The notes beneath the pieces are model-generated. The model saw only the letters and a program-made list of their open reading frames with translations, had not been told where the DNA came from and did not search any database. DNA of 64,000 bases from positions 23,989,272 through 24,053,271 of the forward strand of contig AP025057.1 of assembly GCA_036186865.1 (NCBI GenBank). Reading direction: 5' to 3'. Made by a program: the position numbers and the translations under genes. Position 1 is the stretch's first letter. Every line of letters begins with the position of its first letter. Of this stretch, positions 1 to 11,100 are shown one piece after another. The DNA comes from Eustoma russellianum. Taxonomy: Eukaryota; Streptophyta; Magnoliopsida; Gentianales; Gentianaceae.

Positions 1-216
1 CAAAGTTGAAGGTGGCGGCTTTGTAGTGCCATCAACAAAGCCGAAAACTTTCTGGCCACGCAAATAGGGTACGATTTGTGCCTTCCAAAGCAGAAAGTTA
101 TCTTTGTTGAGTTTAACAGTGACAATACTGTGAGGGTGAACAAAGGAAGATATGTTGTTTGTTGGGGTATTGGAAATTGCGGCAGGGCTTGTTGTTGAGG
201 AAGAAGAATCAGCCAT
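1..216 (-). CDS. Copia Gag N-terminus, partial at left edge
   Basis: Reading the minus strand from an ATG at 216-214 gives 72 open codons to the window edge. The product starts MADSSSSTT and continues with a segment around VKLNKDNFLLWKAQIVPYL, the N-terminal part of the Gag of RE1/Ale-like plant Copia elements, which packages element RNA into cytoplasmic particles. The NxxLWK-type motif and the VDGTTKPP segment support the call. A mutated primer-binding site and a putative LTR lie directly upstream at 233-549, the expected order for a 5' end. Zinc knuckle, protease and later domains would lie off the window, so intactness cannot be judged. Confidence 0.75.
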   Translation of the reverse strand, partial: MADSSSSTTSPAAISNTPTNNISSFVHPHSIVTVKLNKDNFLLWKAQIVPYLRGQKVFGFVDGTTKPPPSTL

Positions 217-232
217 TTTAGGTGGGTCTTAA

Positions 233-244
233 GCTCTCATACCA
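233..244 (-). other. Primer-binding site of the left-edge Copia element
   Basis: The minus strand reads TGGTATGAGAGC, one base away from the usual initiator-Met tRNA primer site TGGTATCAGAGC. It sits 17 bases upstream of the Gag ATG, between the putative LTR and the coding region. Confidence 0.65.
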
Positions 245-549
245 TAAAAGATAAAACAAAGCAGAAGTAATAGAAATTACCCAGAGGAATTGTGTCAACC
301 GCCGCTGCTCTTTCTTGCATGAGCTTAGCATCGTTTCTTTCATTTATGCAATACAAGGATCGTAAATCAAAAGTTGTTACAACTGTTTACAAGATAATAT
401 TTCAAATACAAAAGACAACAGAAGATAAGATGAAATATCCAAAATACAAATGGATAAAGATAAGATAGTGTATCCAAATGAATTTGAGTTTTAAAGTCTT
501 GGTCTTCTATTTTTCGCATTTATCCTTATCATCAAGATATGCTTTAACA
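245..549 (-). repeat. Putative 5' LTR of the left-edge Copia element
   Basis: On the minus strand this starts TGTTAAAGCATATC and runs to the primer-binding site, about 305 bp, a normal length for RE1-like Copia LTRs. The AT-rich body and position fit, but the partner LTR is outside the window and the 3' end reads TTTTA instead of the usual CA, so the boundaries are inferred from context only. Confidence 0.5.
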
Positions 550-2000
550 CTATTAATACATATGCTCTTGATTTGTTCAACTTAAAAACGAATTTTGTTT
601 AAAAATATTTCAGAATGAATATGTATATACATGTTTAGTATACATATGTGTGTGGTGAAGATGTTAGTGATGAATGAGGGAGGAGAAAGATAACCCCTTT
701 TTAATACTTTTTTAAGGTTAAACCGCTAATTGTAGGTTATCATATAGTGGATGTTCTGTAGAGTTGTGTTAACATGTTTTGGATAAAAAACTATGATAAA
801 TCTCCCTTTGTACCTAAAAGTCTTATGCAATCGCATTTGCAACATTTTTTAATCTGGTTGTGCATCCTAAAGTTGTTTAGTTTGTAACATGCATTCAACT
901 CATGCATGACTTGTGCTATTTTGACTTCTTTTCACATAATTCTGAAATACTTATATATTTAACTGAACAATGGATAGTATATGAACTGTGGGTAAAGTAA
1001 TGTAGTATCAATGGAGGATTCGTCACTTCTTTGCATTAGGAAGTTTATATACGTACTACCTCTTGGTTAAAATAAAAGGGACTTGATAAGTCCATGACCA
1101 TGCCATGACAAATTAGTCATAAATTCAAGTCAATATGTTTCTAGAACTAAGTGAATATTATTATTGATAATGATGCTTCATGTATCAATAATAAGCTAAA
1201 TTTTAAGGAAAAACTATTTAATTACATATCATTTCTTCATAAGTGTTTACGGTTCACTATCACTTCTCTATCATGTTAGTTGGTAAACAACTAATGCTAA
1301 TGAGCTACCTTGGTCTGTATAGATTTACTTCCTTAGTGTTAAAAATAGCATGAATTGCAGGAAGAACTAATTAATTGGATAATTAATCAATTATTTATTT
1401 ATTAATTGAAATAGAATATTTCAATTAATGTGCTTGCTAGTTATTTTGTGAATAAGTTTTTCCATAAAGTCATTATTCTAAGTTTGAAGATTAAATCTGT
1501 AATAATAAAAATTTAAAGGTTAGGCTTGGTTATTAGTCAAGCTATTATCTATTTAATACATAAACCCAAAACCAAAAATTCTAGCCATCGTATTGTGTTT
1601 AACGTAAAAGAAGTTTGTGTTCAGCCTATATGAGAAAGAAACTAAGGAGATATTCTCTTGTTCGGCCATCAGACATGTTTTACTATCCACCTCGGTCTGG
1701 CTTGGTCTTTCACGAGGACCTAGTTCCATCCAAAAATTGTTAACCTGGAGCTCACGCAAACTTAAAGGAAAGACACTCAGAATCAAAGCAGCAAAAATTA
1801 TCTTGGCTACTATAATGTACTACATATGGTACATCGGAATAGATACATTTTTGAAGACTCAGAATTTGTATCAAGAGATGTAGTACATAGAGTACGCACT
1901 CATGTGCACATAGTAATGTATAAGCTCTTCCCCTATATTTTAGACATAGGCGTTGCTTCTATTGTTTAAAATAGCTTACATTACCGAGTAGTGCAGGTAA
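550..2000. other. AT-rich stretch, no gene recognised
   Basis: About 1.45 kb between the left-edge Copia LTR and the target-site duplication of element A. Short open frames exist at 1553-1883 on both strands, but they overlap each other, lack any recognisable domain and stop within 90 codons. The only structure I see is a small perfect hairpin at 1401-1429. Confidence 0.6.
1401..1429. repeat. Perfect 12-bp inverted repeat (hairpin)
   Basis: ATTAATTGAAAT at 1401-1412 is followed by the 5-base loop AGAAT and the exact reverse complement ATTTCAATTAAT at 1418-1429. The surrounding AT richness makes a chance origin quite possible. Confidence 0.6.
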
Positions 2001-2543
2001 GTTGGTGTTGGAGAAGTTGAAGTGAATGGAAAAATAGGTTTGTCAAAAGTTGACAACCAACATACTTTAAGCTTAATTATGATTAGTGTTCGTTAATCGA
2101 AAAAGAAAACTAATAATTTCTAAATTATCTACGTAACAAGTAGATCACTTTAGGCTTTTGAATCACTCGATTCTGATACCGGGTGAATGAGAAATTAATG
2201 CTCAAAGTTAAAGTAAAATTGGAAGGAAATTGGAAAAGTGGTGATGTGGTCTCTTGAGGAGTGAACACATCACCCTTTAAGTGGAATACCACATTAGTCA
2301 CTTGAGATGGAAAGGCCACCAAATATGGTGTTAGTTGGAGCTTTCTAAAATGTGCCCTTGGGCATGAGAAGTTTTTGACGGAGTCAGGACGCAGCTCAGG
2401 CAAGGTTCACCACACGCGCGCGCGCGCGCGCCGCCGCCGCCGCCCGCCCGTCCGGTCGGCCGGCCGACTCGGGCTCGGGCTCGTGGCTCGTGGCTCTGGC
2501 TGATTCTTATCTTTTTGAAGAAATTTTCTTTTACGGATTATGA

Positions 2544-2710
2544 TCTAACGGCTGAGATCATATCTGCCAGCGGTTTCTTCATCTAGATCTAACGGCTGTG
2601 GATCATAGTCTACACGGATCATGATCTAACGGCTGAGATCGTATCTGGCAGCAGTTTTTCAATCCGACGGTCTACGTTTAAAACTGCTGCGGTTTACGAT
2701 CTAACGGCTA
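2544..2710 (+). promoter_or_regulatory. Array of MSA-like AACGG motifs in the LTR promoter
   Basis: TCTAACGGCTG occurs at 2544, 2588 and 2625, and TCTAACGGCTA, an exact match to the published MSA consensus YCYAACGGYYA, at 2700. Related GACGG versions lie between and after them. All are upstream of the TATA box at 2779. MSA elements are bound by three-repeat MYB factors and drive G2/M-phase transcription of plant genes such as B-type cyclins. That they act this way here is inference. Confidence 0.6.
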
Positions 2711-2778
2711 TGGATAAAAACCGTCTGATCCGACGGCTGCGGTTTAATCTCAAGATTAACCGCCTAATCCTTCCCACC

Positions 2779-2787
2779 TATAAATAA
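2779..2787 (+). promoter_or_regulatory. TATA box of the element A 5' LTR
   Basis: TATAAATAA in a CACC-TATAAATAA context, downstream of the AACGG array and followed by a pyrimidine-rich stretch. The same motif is at 6353-6361 in the 3' LTR. It would position transcription start inside the LTR, defining the U3/R boundary. Confidence 0.65.
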
Positions 2788-3260
2788 AACGGCTCCTTCT
2801 TCCAAGACTACTGCGATTTCACTGTTTTCTTCCTCCTTCCATTTTCGATTTTTTGCATACTACTGCTACAATGTTGATACGTTTCCAGTTCGAGAAATAA
2901 GAGCATCTCACAGGTTCGCTGAGTTCTTTACGTTGCTGTGCCGCTTCGTATGAACTGTTACCCGTTGTATCCTGGGAGACGTTTGCTGTTTCTGGTTGGG
3001 TACTTCGTACCGGAGCAAATCGTCTTAAGGACAGAGTCCTTAGACTCGCCTCGGTTCTGCTTGCATTTTTTGTCGATTTACCCGAACACACACTGTACAC
3101 TTGTTCTGATTACAGGTACCAACATTCTTAAGACGATTTTGAACGTTTTATATACTGTAATCTGTTTCGTTTTCTGTTTGCGCCCACAGCTTTTATTGAT
3201 ACGAAACTAATCAGTTTCATGTTTCCTGTTCTGTTTCTGTATTGTCCCTCAGAATCTGAA

Positions 3261-5518
3261 ATGGAGAACGAAAGTTCGAGCTCCTTCAATGGCATGCACC
3301 TTTGTCCGTCCGAGGAAGTGAACACTGTTGTTCCAGTTGCACCCGCTGCCATTCCTGCTCCTGTTCCGGTTGTTGGACAGGCTGAGAAACCGGAGAAGTT
3401 TGGAGGCAGTTACTTCAAACGTTGGCAGCAGAAGATGCTGTTCTTTTTAACAACTCTGGGGCTGGCAAAGATGCTGACCGAGGGTCCTCCAGTGGTGATA
3501 CCAGTCGAGGATCAGAATGTGGATATGCAGAATAGCTTGATGGCTGAAGCATGGAAATATAGTGATTATGTCTGTTTGAGTCATATTTTAAGTTGTCTCG
3601 ATAATTCTCTATATGGATTGTATAGTACCTTTAAGACTGCAAAATCTTTATGGTAGGCTTTAGACAAAAAATACAGGACAGAGGATGCTGGTGCGAAGAA
3701 ATTTATCATTGGTAAATTTCTTGATTTTAAGATGACTGATTCCAAAACTGCTGTTTCTTAGATTGAAGAACTTCAGATGTTAGTGGCTGAAATGGAAGAA
3801 GAGGGTATGTCCCTTAGTGAATCTTTCCTTGTTGCTGCTGTGATTGAGAAGCTACCTCTTTCGTGGAGGGAATTCAGGAGCTATCTCAAACATAAGCGAA
3901 AGGAGATGTCCTTGGAAGATCTGGTTGTTCGATTGCGTATCGAAGAAGACAACCGCAGATCTGAGAAAAAGTCTGCTCAATATTCTGGTCAAGCAAAGGC
4001 TCATGTCGCAGAGGCGACGAAGAAAAAGAAAGGCAAGTTGGGAGTGAACAACAAAGGCAAAGACATCGCCAAAAAGTTCATAGGAAAATGCTACAACTGT
4101 GGCATTCAGGGGCACCGGAGCAGTGACTGTCGCAAGCCGAAGAAGAGGCAAGAGAAAGCGAAGGCGAATCTGGTTGGTGCAATGGAAGATCTGGATCTTT
4201 GTGCTGTTGTGAGTGAATGCAACATTGTGGGAAATCCGCACGCATGGTGGCTGGACACGGGAGCTACAAGACATGTTTGTGCAAACAAGGCAATGTTCAC
4301 AGAATACAAGCCTATTGATGGTGCACAGCTTTACATGGGAAATGATGCTTCATCAAAGATTGAAGGTGAAGAAAATGTTGTTTTGAAGTTGACTTCTGGG
4401 AAGTTTTTGACTCTGCAGAATGTTCTGCATGTTCCTGATATTAGGAAGAATTTGATCTCTGGCGCTTTGATGGTGATGCATGGGTTTAGACTTGTGTTAG
4501 AGTCGAACAAAGTTATTATTTCAAAGAATGGGTTGTACTTGGGGAAGGGGTATTTGGCAGATAGAATGTTTAGGATGAATGCTATTACCATTGTACCCAA
4601 GAAAGAAAAAGTTGTGCCCGTAGTGGCTAATGAGAATGCATCTACTTCTGCTTATATGCTTGAGTCTTCTTGTTTATGGCATTTACGTTTAGGACACGTT
4701 AATTACAAATCAATTCAAAGAATGATTAATCTTGATTCGTTGCCTAAACTGAATTTGACTAAGAAAAAATGTCAAGTTTCTGTTGAAGCGAAAATGACTA
4801 AGGCTCCTTTTTCTTCGATTGAAGAAACACTGAAGTGTTAGATTTAATTCATACAGACGTGTGTGATTTAAAGTTTGTGCAAACAAGAGGTGGTAAAAAG
4901 TACTTTGTAACTTTTATTGACGATTGCACTAGATACTGTTATGTTTATTTGCTAAGTAGCAAAGATGAGGCCGTTAATGCTTTTAAGGATTATAAGAATG
5001 AAGTTGAAAATCAACTTAGCAAACGAATTAAGATAATTCGTAGTAATAGAGGTGGCGACTATGATGCACCGTTTAATGAATTCTGTTCAGAACATGGCAT
5101 TATTCATCAAACGACTGCGCCATACTCACCTCAATCCAATGGTATTGCTGAACGCAAGAATCGAACTCTTAAAGAGATGATGAATGCTATGTTGATAAGT
5201 TCGGGTTTACCTCAGAACTTGTGGGGGGAAGCAATTCTCTCCGCCAATGTCATTCTAAATAGAATTCCATCTAAAAAGATGGATAAAACCCCTTATGAAC
5301 TTTGGAAAGGTTATAAACCTAGTTTCAAATACTTAAAAGTGTGGGAGTGTCTGGCTAAGGTAGCAGTACCTAAACCAAGACAAGTCAGAATAGGGCCCAA
5401 AACAATTGATTGTATATTCATAGGATATGCAACAAACAATAGTGCATATCGATTCTTGGTGCACAAGTCTGACATCCCTGACATATCGATTCTTGGTGCA
5501 TATCGATTCTTGGTGACT
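3261..5518 (+). pseudogene. Element A gag-PR-integrase, broken
   Basis: Gag starts MENESSSSFN at 3261. It holds the FKRWQQKMLFFLTTL segment typical of Tnt1/Tork-like Gag, and a zinc knuckle CYNCGIQGHRSSDC (CCHC, near 4090-4130). The protease motif WWLDTGATRHVC follows near 4250, then the pre-integrase WHLRLGH and the integrase core (THTDVCD-type start near 4850, GIAERKNRT near 5145). Breaks: TAG at 3654-3656, TAG near 3760 where element B keeps Gln, and a one-base deletion near 4823 relative to element B. The second integrase Asp is Asn (SNRGGDY where B has SDRGGEY), and a pre-integrase Cys is Ser. Coding sequence ends abruptly at the 3' LTR, so reverse transcriptase and RNase H are absent. 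Family role: capsid, processing and cDNA insertion; none can work from this copy. Confidence 0.88.
5445..5515 (+). repeat. 17-bp motif in three copies at the deletion junction
   Basis: CATATCGATTCTTGGTG occurs at 5445-5461, 5482-5498 and 5499-5515, the last two head to tail. The first copy is at the position expected in the integrase C-terminal region (element B has a matching segment near 16737). The extra copies sit immediately before the truncated 3' LTR, suggesting slippage or template switching when the deletion formed. Confidence 0.8.
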
Positions 5519-6698
5519 TGGAAAAATGGGTTTGTCAAAAGTTGACAACCACCATACTTTGAGCTTAATTATGATTAGTGTTCGTTAATCGAAAACGAAA
5601 ACTAATAATTTCTAAATTATCTACGTAAGGCTTTTGAATCACTCGATTCCGATACCGGGTGAATGAGAAATTAATGCTCAAAGTTAAAGTAAAATTGGAA
5701 GTAAATTGGAAAAGTGGTGATGTGGCCTCTTAAGGAGTGAACACATCACCCTTTAAGTGGAATACCACATTGGTCACTTGAGATGGAAAGGCCACCATAT
5801 ATAGTGTTAGTTGGAGCTTTCTAAAATGTGCCCTTGGGCATGAGAAGTTTTTGACGGAGTCAGGACGCAGCTCAGGCAAGGTTCACCACACACGCGCGCG
5901 CGCGCTGCCGCCGCCGCCCGCCTGTCCGGCCGGCCGGCTCGGCTCCGGCTCGGGCTCGGGCTCGTGGCTCGTGGCTCCGGCTGATTCTTATCTTTTTGGA
6001 GAAATTTTCTTTTACATTTTCCAGAAAAATAAATCAAGTGATCCAACGGTTGAAATATTTTTGATCATAACTGTTTCAAGATCTAACGGTGTAGATCGTA
6101 GTCTACACAAATTATGATCTAACGGCTGAGATCATATCTGCCAGCGGTTTCTTCATCTAGATCTAACGGCTGTGGATCGTAGTCTACACGGATCATGATC
6201 TAACGGCTGAGATCGTATCTGGCAGCAGTTTTTCAATCCGACGGTCTACGTTTAAAACTGCTGCGGTTTACGATCTAACGGCTGTGGATGAAAACCGTCT
6301 GATTCGACGGCTGCGGTTTAATCTCGAGATTAACCGCCTAATCCTTCCCACCTATAAATAAAACGGCTCCTTCTTCCCAGACTACTGCGATTTCACTGTT
6401 TTCTTCCTCCTTCCATTTTCGATTTTTTGCATACTACTGCTACTCAGTTGATACGTTTCCAGTTCGAGAAATCAGAGCATCCCACAGGTTCGCTGAGTTC
6501 TTTACGTTGCTGTGTCGCTTCGTATGAACTGTTACCCGTTGTATCCTGGGAGACGTTTGTTGTTTCTGGTTGGGCACTTCGTACCGGAGCAAATCGTCTT
6601 AAGGACAGAGTCCTTAGACTCGCCTCGGTTCTGCTTGCATTTTTTGTCGATTTACCCGAACACACACTGTATACTTGTTCTGATTACAGATACCAACA
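5519..6698 (+). repeat. 3' LTR of element A, first 21 bases missing
   Basis: Similarity to the 5' LTR starts at TGGAAAAAT (5519), equal to 5' LTR base 22, and continues to TACCAACA at 6698, followed by the GTTGG target duplication. MSA-like motifs lie at 6042 (TCCAACGGTTG), 6118, 6162, 6199 and 6274 (TCTAACGGCTG); the TATA box is at 6353-6361. A CG-rich block lies near 5891-5940. Confidence 0.9.
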
Positions 6699-6703
6699 GT
6701 TGG

Positions 6704-7640
6704 CATGTCGACGTACAAGTAGAGCTATTGTGTAGAATACATCTTCTTGATGTTTTGATATTCGGATAATACAAATTTGCATTTTGCTCAAAAAGGAAAT
6801 TAAGGAGATAGTTTCTCTTGCGAAAGCAAACCCAATCTGTGGAAATTCGATAGGCTTCGATTGTTGAGTCCAGCACTATCTACATTGGTGTCGTATTTCT
6901 ATTCCACCGGCTCGTCTACGTGGATTCATCTAGAGATATGGCGGTTGAGATATTTAATGAAATAGCATTAGTACTAGATTGATACAAAATTTAAATTTAT
7001 GTTTTTAAATAACAACACACGGATACCAGTTGCAGAGTCATAATTTTTCTGTTGTGCATATCATCCTAAAACCTAACATTGAAGACACGGTGTCAGACAT
7101 GAAGTATGAAAAACTGTATGATTGCAATAACAAAATTAATAGAGAAAGACATAGCTTATTTCATTGTGATATTTTTCGTATTGTAACTAATTCCTCCCAA
7201 GTTTTGGTGTTCTTTTATCACTCCTTTGTTGTGCGGGTGCCAGTGGTTAAACGCCTAGTGCAACTTTAGTTATTTTGCCAATTAGGCAGAAAGCATTCTT
7301 TAAGATATCCCAATACAGTAACACATCTATCCGTGCAACTTCAGTTATTTTGCCCCATTAGGCAGAGAACATTCTTTAAGATATCCCAGTATAGTAACTA
7401 CATCTTTCTAGTACCTGTTCCTGCCAAATTTAACCGAAATTAAATTTAAACTTGAAGGGGTTCAAATTGTAGCTACTAAAATATCAGGACACGGAAAAAG
7501 GGTTTCTCTCCATCCAGCAGTTTGTTCACGGAGTGTTGCGCTCGTTGTAAGGTCCCAAAATGATGCATGTGGTAAAATATTGCAGCAGTCTGTTTAGGGT
7601 TCCAAACTCAACGATGACAACTAAACATGAAGGTTGCGTT
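6704..7640. other. Interval between elements A and D, no gene recognised
   Basis: About 940 bp of target DNA. It contains a local tandem duplication (7258-7398) and, at 7551-7582, a segment closely resembling 13291-13322 on the other side of element D. Small open frames at 6652-6876 (-) and 7030-7269 (+) show no domain I recognise. Confidence 0.55.
7258..7398. repeat. Two-copy tandem repeat, about 75-bp period
   Basis: GTGCAACTTTAGTTATTTTG at 7258 and GTGCAACTTCAGTTATTTTG at 7333 start two units of about 65 bp that both run through TTCTTTAAGATATCCCA to GTAAC (7322 and 7398). A handful of substitutions separate them. Confidence 0.8.
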
Positions 7641-7645
7641 TATTG

Positions 7646-8165
7646 TATCAAAATGCTGAGCAATTTGATTCAGAATGATCAAATTGATCATCTGAGCATG
7701 AGAAACGAAGAAGAGGAAACAATGGAACAATCAAGCAATGGAGGAAAAAGAATAACCGTTTTTTTATTCATCATCTTCAGCAGCACCTTCGGGTGCAATT
7801 TATACACAAAACGGAATAAAGGAAAATTACAAAAACACCCTTCGTTATTAACTACTAATGACTACAAGAATAGGGGCACAAATGACTTTTCACCCGTTTT
7901 AAATCTTCCCGCTAAACTCCAACTGCCAGCACCCTTCTTCTTCCTCTCGTTACTGCACCAGCTGCAACACAACGCTGCACACACTGATCACGTGATACTT
8001 CCCAGCCAATCAGCAGCTTTATCACTTCCACACGGCACCTAGAGCATCCAGCTCCACCTAACAAGCATCACAGCAGCTGGCCTCGTCTCTTCGGCATGTG
8101 TTTGATACACTCCCAAAGGTGTTCGACGTTATTCCTTCCTCAACTCAGACGTGCCATCTTTGACA
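7646..8165 (-). repeat. 3' LTR of element D
   Basis: In element orientation it starts TGTCAAAGATGG and ends CATTTTGATA, so the inverted ends are imperfect (TGTCAAA and TTTGATA). The last codons and stop of the Gag-Pol frame lie inside its first 37 bases. Confidence 0.93.
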
Positions 8166-11100
8166 CCCCCCCGCAAGCCCAGCTTGTCATAAAGGTTGTA
8201 CACTCCAAAGGTCTTCAATATTTCATTCATCCTCCTAGAATCCAAGGCTTTAGTAAATACATCCGCCAGCTGCAGCTCAGTCCTCACTGGCATCAACCGG
8301 ATCGTGCCATCCTGCACTTTGTCCCTAGCTATGTGACAATCTATCTCTATATGTTTTGTTCTTTCATGGAACACTGGATTCTCAGCAATGTGCATAGCAC
8401 TTTTGCTGTCACAAAACACTTCCACAGGACTTTGTTTCATAAGCTTCAAGTCCTGAGCTAAAAATAACAACCATTGGACCTCACAAACCAATGTTGCTAA
8501 TGCTCTGTATTCAGCTTCTGCTGAGGACTTTGACACGGTGGTCTGTTTCTTGGCTTTCCACGATATCAACGATCCTCCCAAAAACACACAGAACCCCGTC
8601 ACACTTCTCCTAGTTTCTGAGCACCCTGCCCAGTCAGAGTCCACAAAATCTCTCAGTTGCAACTGTGTATTAGACGGATACAGCAAGCCTTGCCCAATAC
8701 TTCCCTTGATGTACCTCAATAACCTCTGTGCGGCTTTAAGATGAATCTGCGTAGGTGAATCGAGAAACTGACTAAGTTGCTGAACTGGGAAAGCAATGTA
8801 TGGCCGAGTAATTGTCAAGTAAATCAGCTTCCCAATCAAACTCCTGTAAGCTGACACATCACTTAACAAAGGAGAATCGTTGTGAACAAGTTTCAAATTT
8901 ACTTCCATAGGCGTCTTAGCTGGCTTTGCTCCCAAAAAACCAGTATGCTCTAACAACTCCAAAGCATACTTCCTTTGATTCACAATCAGCCCCCCCTTGG
9001 ACCTAGCTACTTCCAACCCTAGGAAGAACCTAAGGTCCCCAAGATCTTTAATCTTGAAAGCATCATGAAGCTGATTCTTTAATTGCTGAATATCACACAA
9101 TGAGGAGGAGGCAACTATAATGTCATCTACATATACTAAAAGTATGAAGAATGAATCATCAGTCTGCTTTGTAAACAACGTATAATCCGTCTTAGATTGA
9201 TAAAAGCCCATGGAAAGAAGGAAACAAGTAAGCTTAGCATTCCACTCACGGCTGGCTTGCTTAAGGCCATATAACGACTTCCGAAGTCTACAGACCAAAC
9301 CTGGATGATCTAAATGCATCCCAGGAGGAGGAGTCATATAGATCTCCTCACTCAAATCACCGTGCAAAAACGCATTATTCACATCCATCTGATGTAAATG
9401 CCACCCCCTGCTAGCAGCCAGTGCCAACACAAACCTCACTGTCGTCATCTTGGCCACTGGCGAAAAAGTTTCTTGATAGTCCACACCATACTGCTGAGTA
9501 AAACCTCTAGCAACCAACCTGGCCTTATAACGCTCAACTGTGCCATCTGCCTGATATTTAATTTTATACACCCATTTACAACTAATGGGATGCTTACCAG
9601 GGGGTAACTCAACCAAATGCCATGTATCATTTTCTTGGAGAGCTGCTAATTCAGCTTGCATAGCTGCCTGCCAAGCTGAAGATCTTGATGCCTCAAGATA
9701 ATTAGCAGGCTCTGTATTCATACTAGTAGCTAGAACATAGGATCTGTACTTAGGTGCCAGAAAATTTAGAGTGAAACATTTCTCAAGTGTATGTGGCGTG
9801 GAACAACTCTGAGAGATAGAAAGTGGAGATTCTATTTGGGACTGATTACAATAGTACTGTTGAAGATAAGAAGGTGCCTTACGAGTTCTAGTTGGCCTGA
9901 CCTCATCATGGATAGGTAGACAAACCTCAAGTGAGCTGACTGGAATAGGAGATATTGAACCAGATGGTACAGATTGAGAAGAAGATTCAACTGGTGTGGA
10001 ACTTGACACTTCAGGAGGTGAACTAGGATGATCAAATGAGGAGTTGTTACTTGATGAGACAGTTTGAGTGTCACCACATTGAGCATAAGATGGATCATCA
10101 TTGGCAACATGTTCAGGAGGTGAAGGTGAAAACACGTGTGTATGCTGCAGAGTTTGATTGACAAGGTCTGACTCTGAGAAAGGAAAAATATGTTCGTGAA
10201 ACTCAACATCCCTAGAAATAAAGATGGTTTTTGTAGATATTTCCTGTAGGATAAAGCCTTTCGTGCTGCAAGACACACCAAGAAAGACACACTTTCTGGA
10301 TCTAGGAGCGAATTTATTCTTATGTGGATGAGTGTCAACGGCAAACGCCAGACATCCAAAGACTCGAAGCTGGTGATATGGAGGATTTTTGTTAAACAAC
10401 ATATAATGAGGACTTTTGTTGGCAATGATAGGTGATGGAATGAGATTAATCAAATAAACAGCATATTGAATACAAAACCCCCAAAGATGAATAGGAATGT
10501 TCGCTTGGAACCTCAAAGATCTTGCTACATTCAAAATGTGTTGGTGTTTACGCTCAACCAAACCATTTTGCTGTGGGGTATATGCACAGCTGGTTTGGTG
10601 CACTATACCTTTATCCGCATAGAAAGCATTCATTTGAAACTCTAATCCATTGTCAGAACGAATTATCTTTATTTGCTGACCAAATTGCACAGACACAAAT
10701 GTATAAAAACTCTGAAGAATGCTTCTGGTCTCAGACTTATTTTTCATCAAATAAACCCAGGTATATCTACTAAAATCATCCACAATTGTAAGAAAATATT
10801 GTTGATGATACAATGTGGGGTGTTTATATGGCCCCCAAATGTCCACATGGACCAACGCGAAAGGAGCTACAGAAGAAGAAACAGAGGAATAGAATGGTTT
10901 TCTCTTTTGTCTGGCTAATTGACATACTGAGCAGGGAAAACAACTATCAGAAACAACTACTACAGGATCCAACCTACTGATTTCTTTTAGCCTAGACAGC
11001 GAAGTATGACCAAGTCTTGAGTGCCACAATGAAGCTTTTGACTGGAGAGCGACTTGGAAGGAAAGATGTTTTGGTTCAGAGACCCTTCGTGTGGACAAGA

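Larger units (their letters stand above)
2006..3124 (+). repeat. 5' LTR of element A
   Basis: Starts TGTTGGAGAA and ends TACCAACA. It holds a CG-rich block with a (CG)n run near 2414-2431, an array of AACGG motifs (2544-2710) and a TATA box (2779-2787). Compared with the 3' LTR it lacks a segment of roughly 100 bp upstream of the AACGG array, and the remaining sequence is very similar. The first internal bases are TTCTTAAGA; elements B and C have ATCTTAA there, so this may be the family's primer site, but I cannot match it to a tRNA. Confidence 0.9.
2006..6698 (+). mobile_element. Copia element A (Tnt1/Tork-like), deleted and inactive
   Basis: A complete insertion bounded by LTRs of 1119 and 1180 bp and flanked by the 5-bp target-site duplication GTTGG at 2001-2005 and 6699-6703. 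The 5' LTR begins TGTTGG and both end CCAACA. Internal order is leader, Gag, zinc knuckle, protease, integrase and then directly the 3' LTR: the reverse transcriptase, RNase H, 3' untranslated region and polypurine tract are missing. The first 21 bases of the 3' LTR are lost at the same junction. The element is of the same family as element B at 13409-20172, judged from LTR and coding similarity. It cannot be autonomous. Confidence 0.9.

Noticed and set aside
1553..1883. Overlapping open frames of 77 and 88 codons on opposite strands
   Set aside because: No domain, no codon or context support, and the region is AT-rich with frequent stops around it.
2819..3352. Open frames within the element A LTR and leader
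   Set aside because: They lie in LTR R/U5 sequence, recur in the 3' LTR at 6427-6735 and are not conserved as protein.
8096..8744. Plus-strand frames opposite element D
   Set aside because: They are antisense shadows of the intact Gag-Pol frame on the minus strand.
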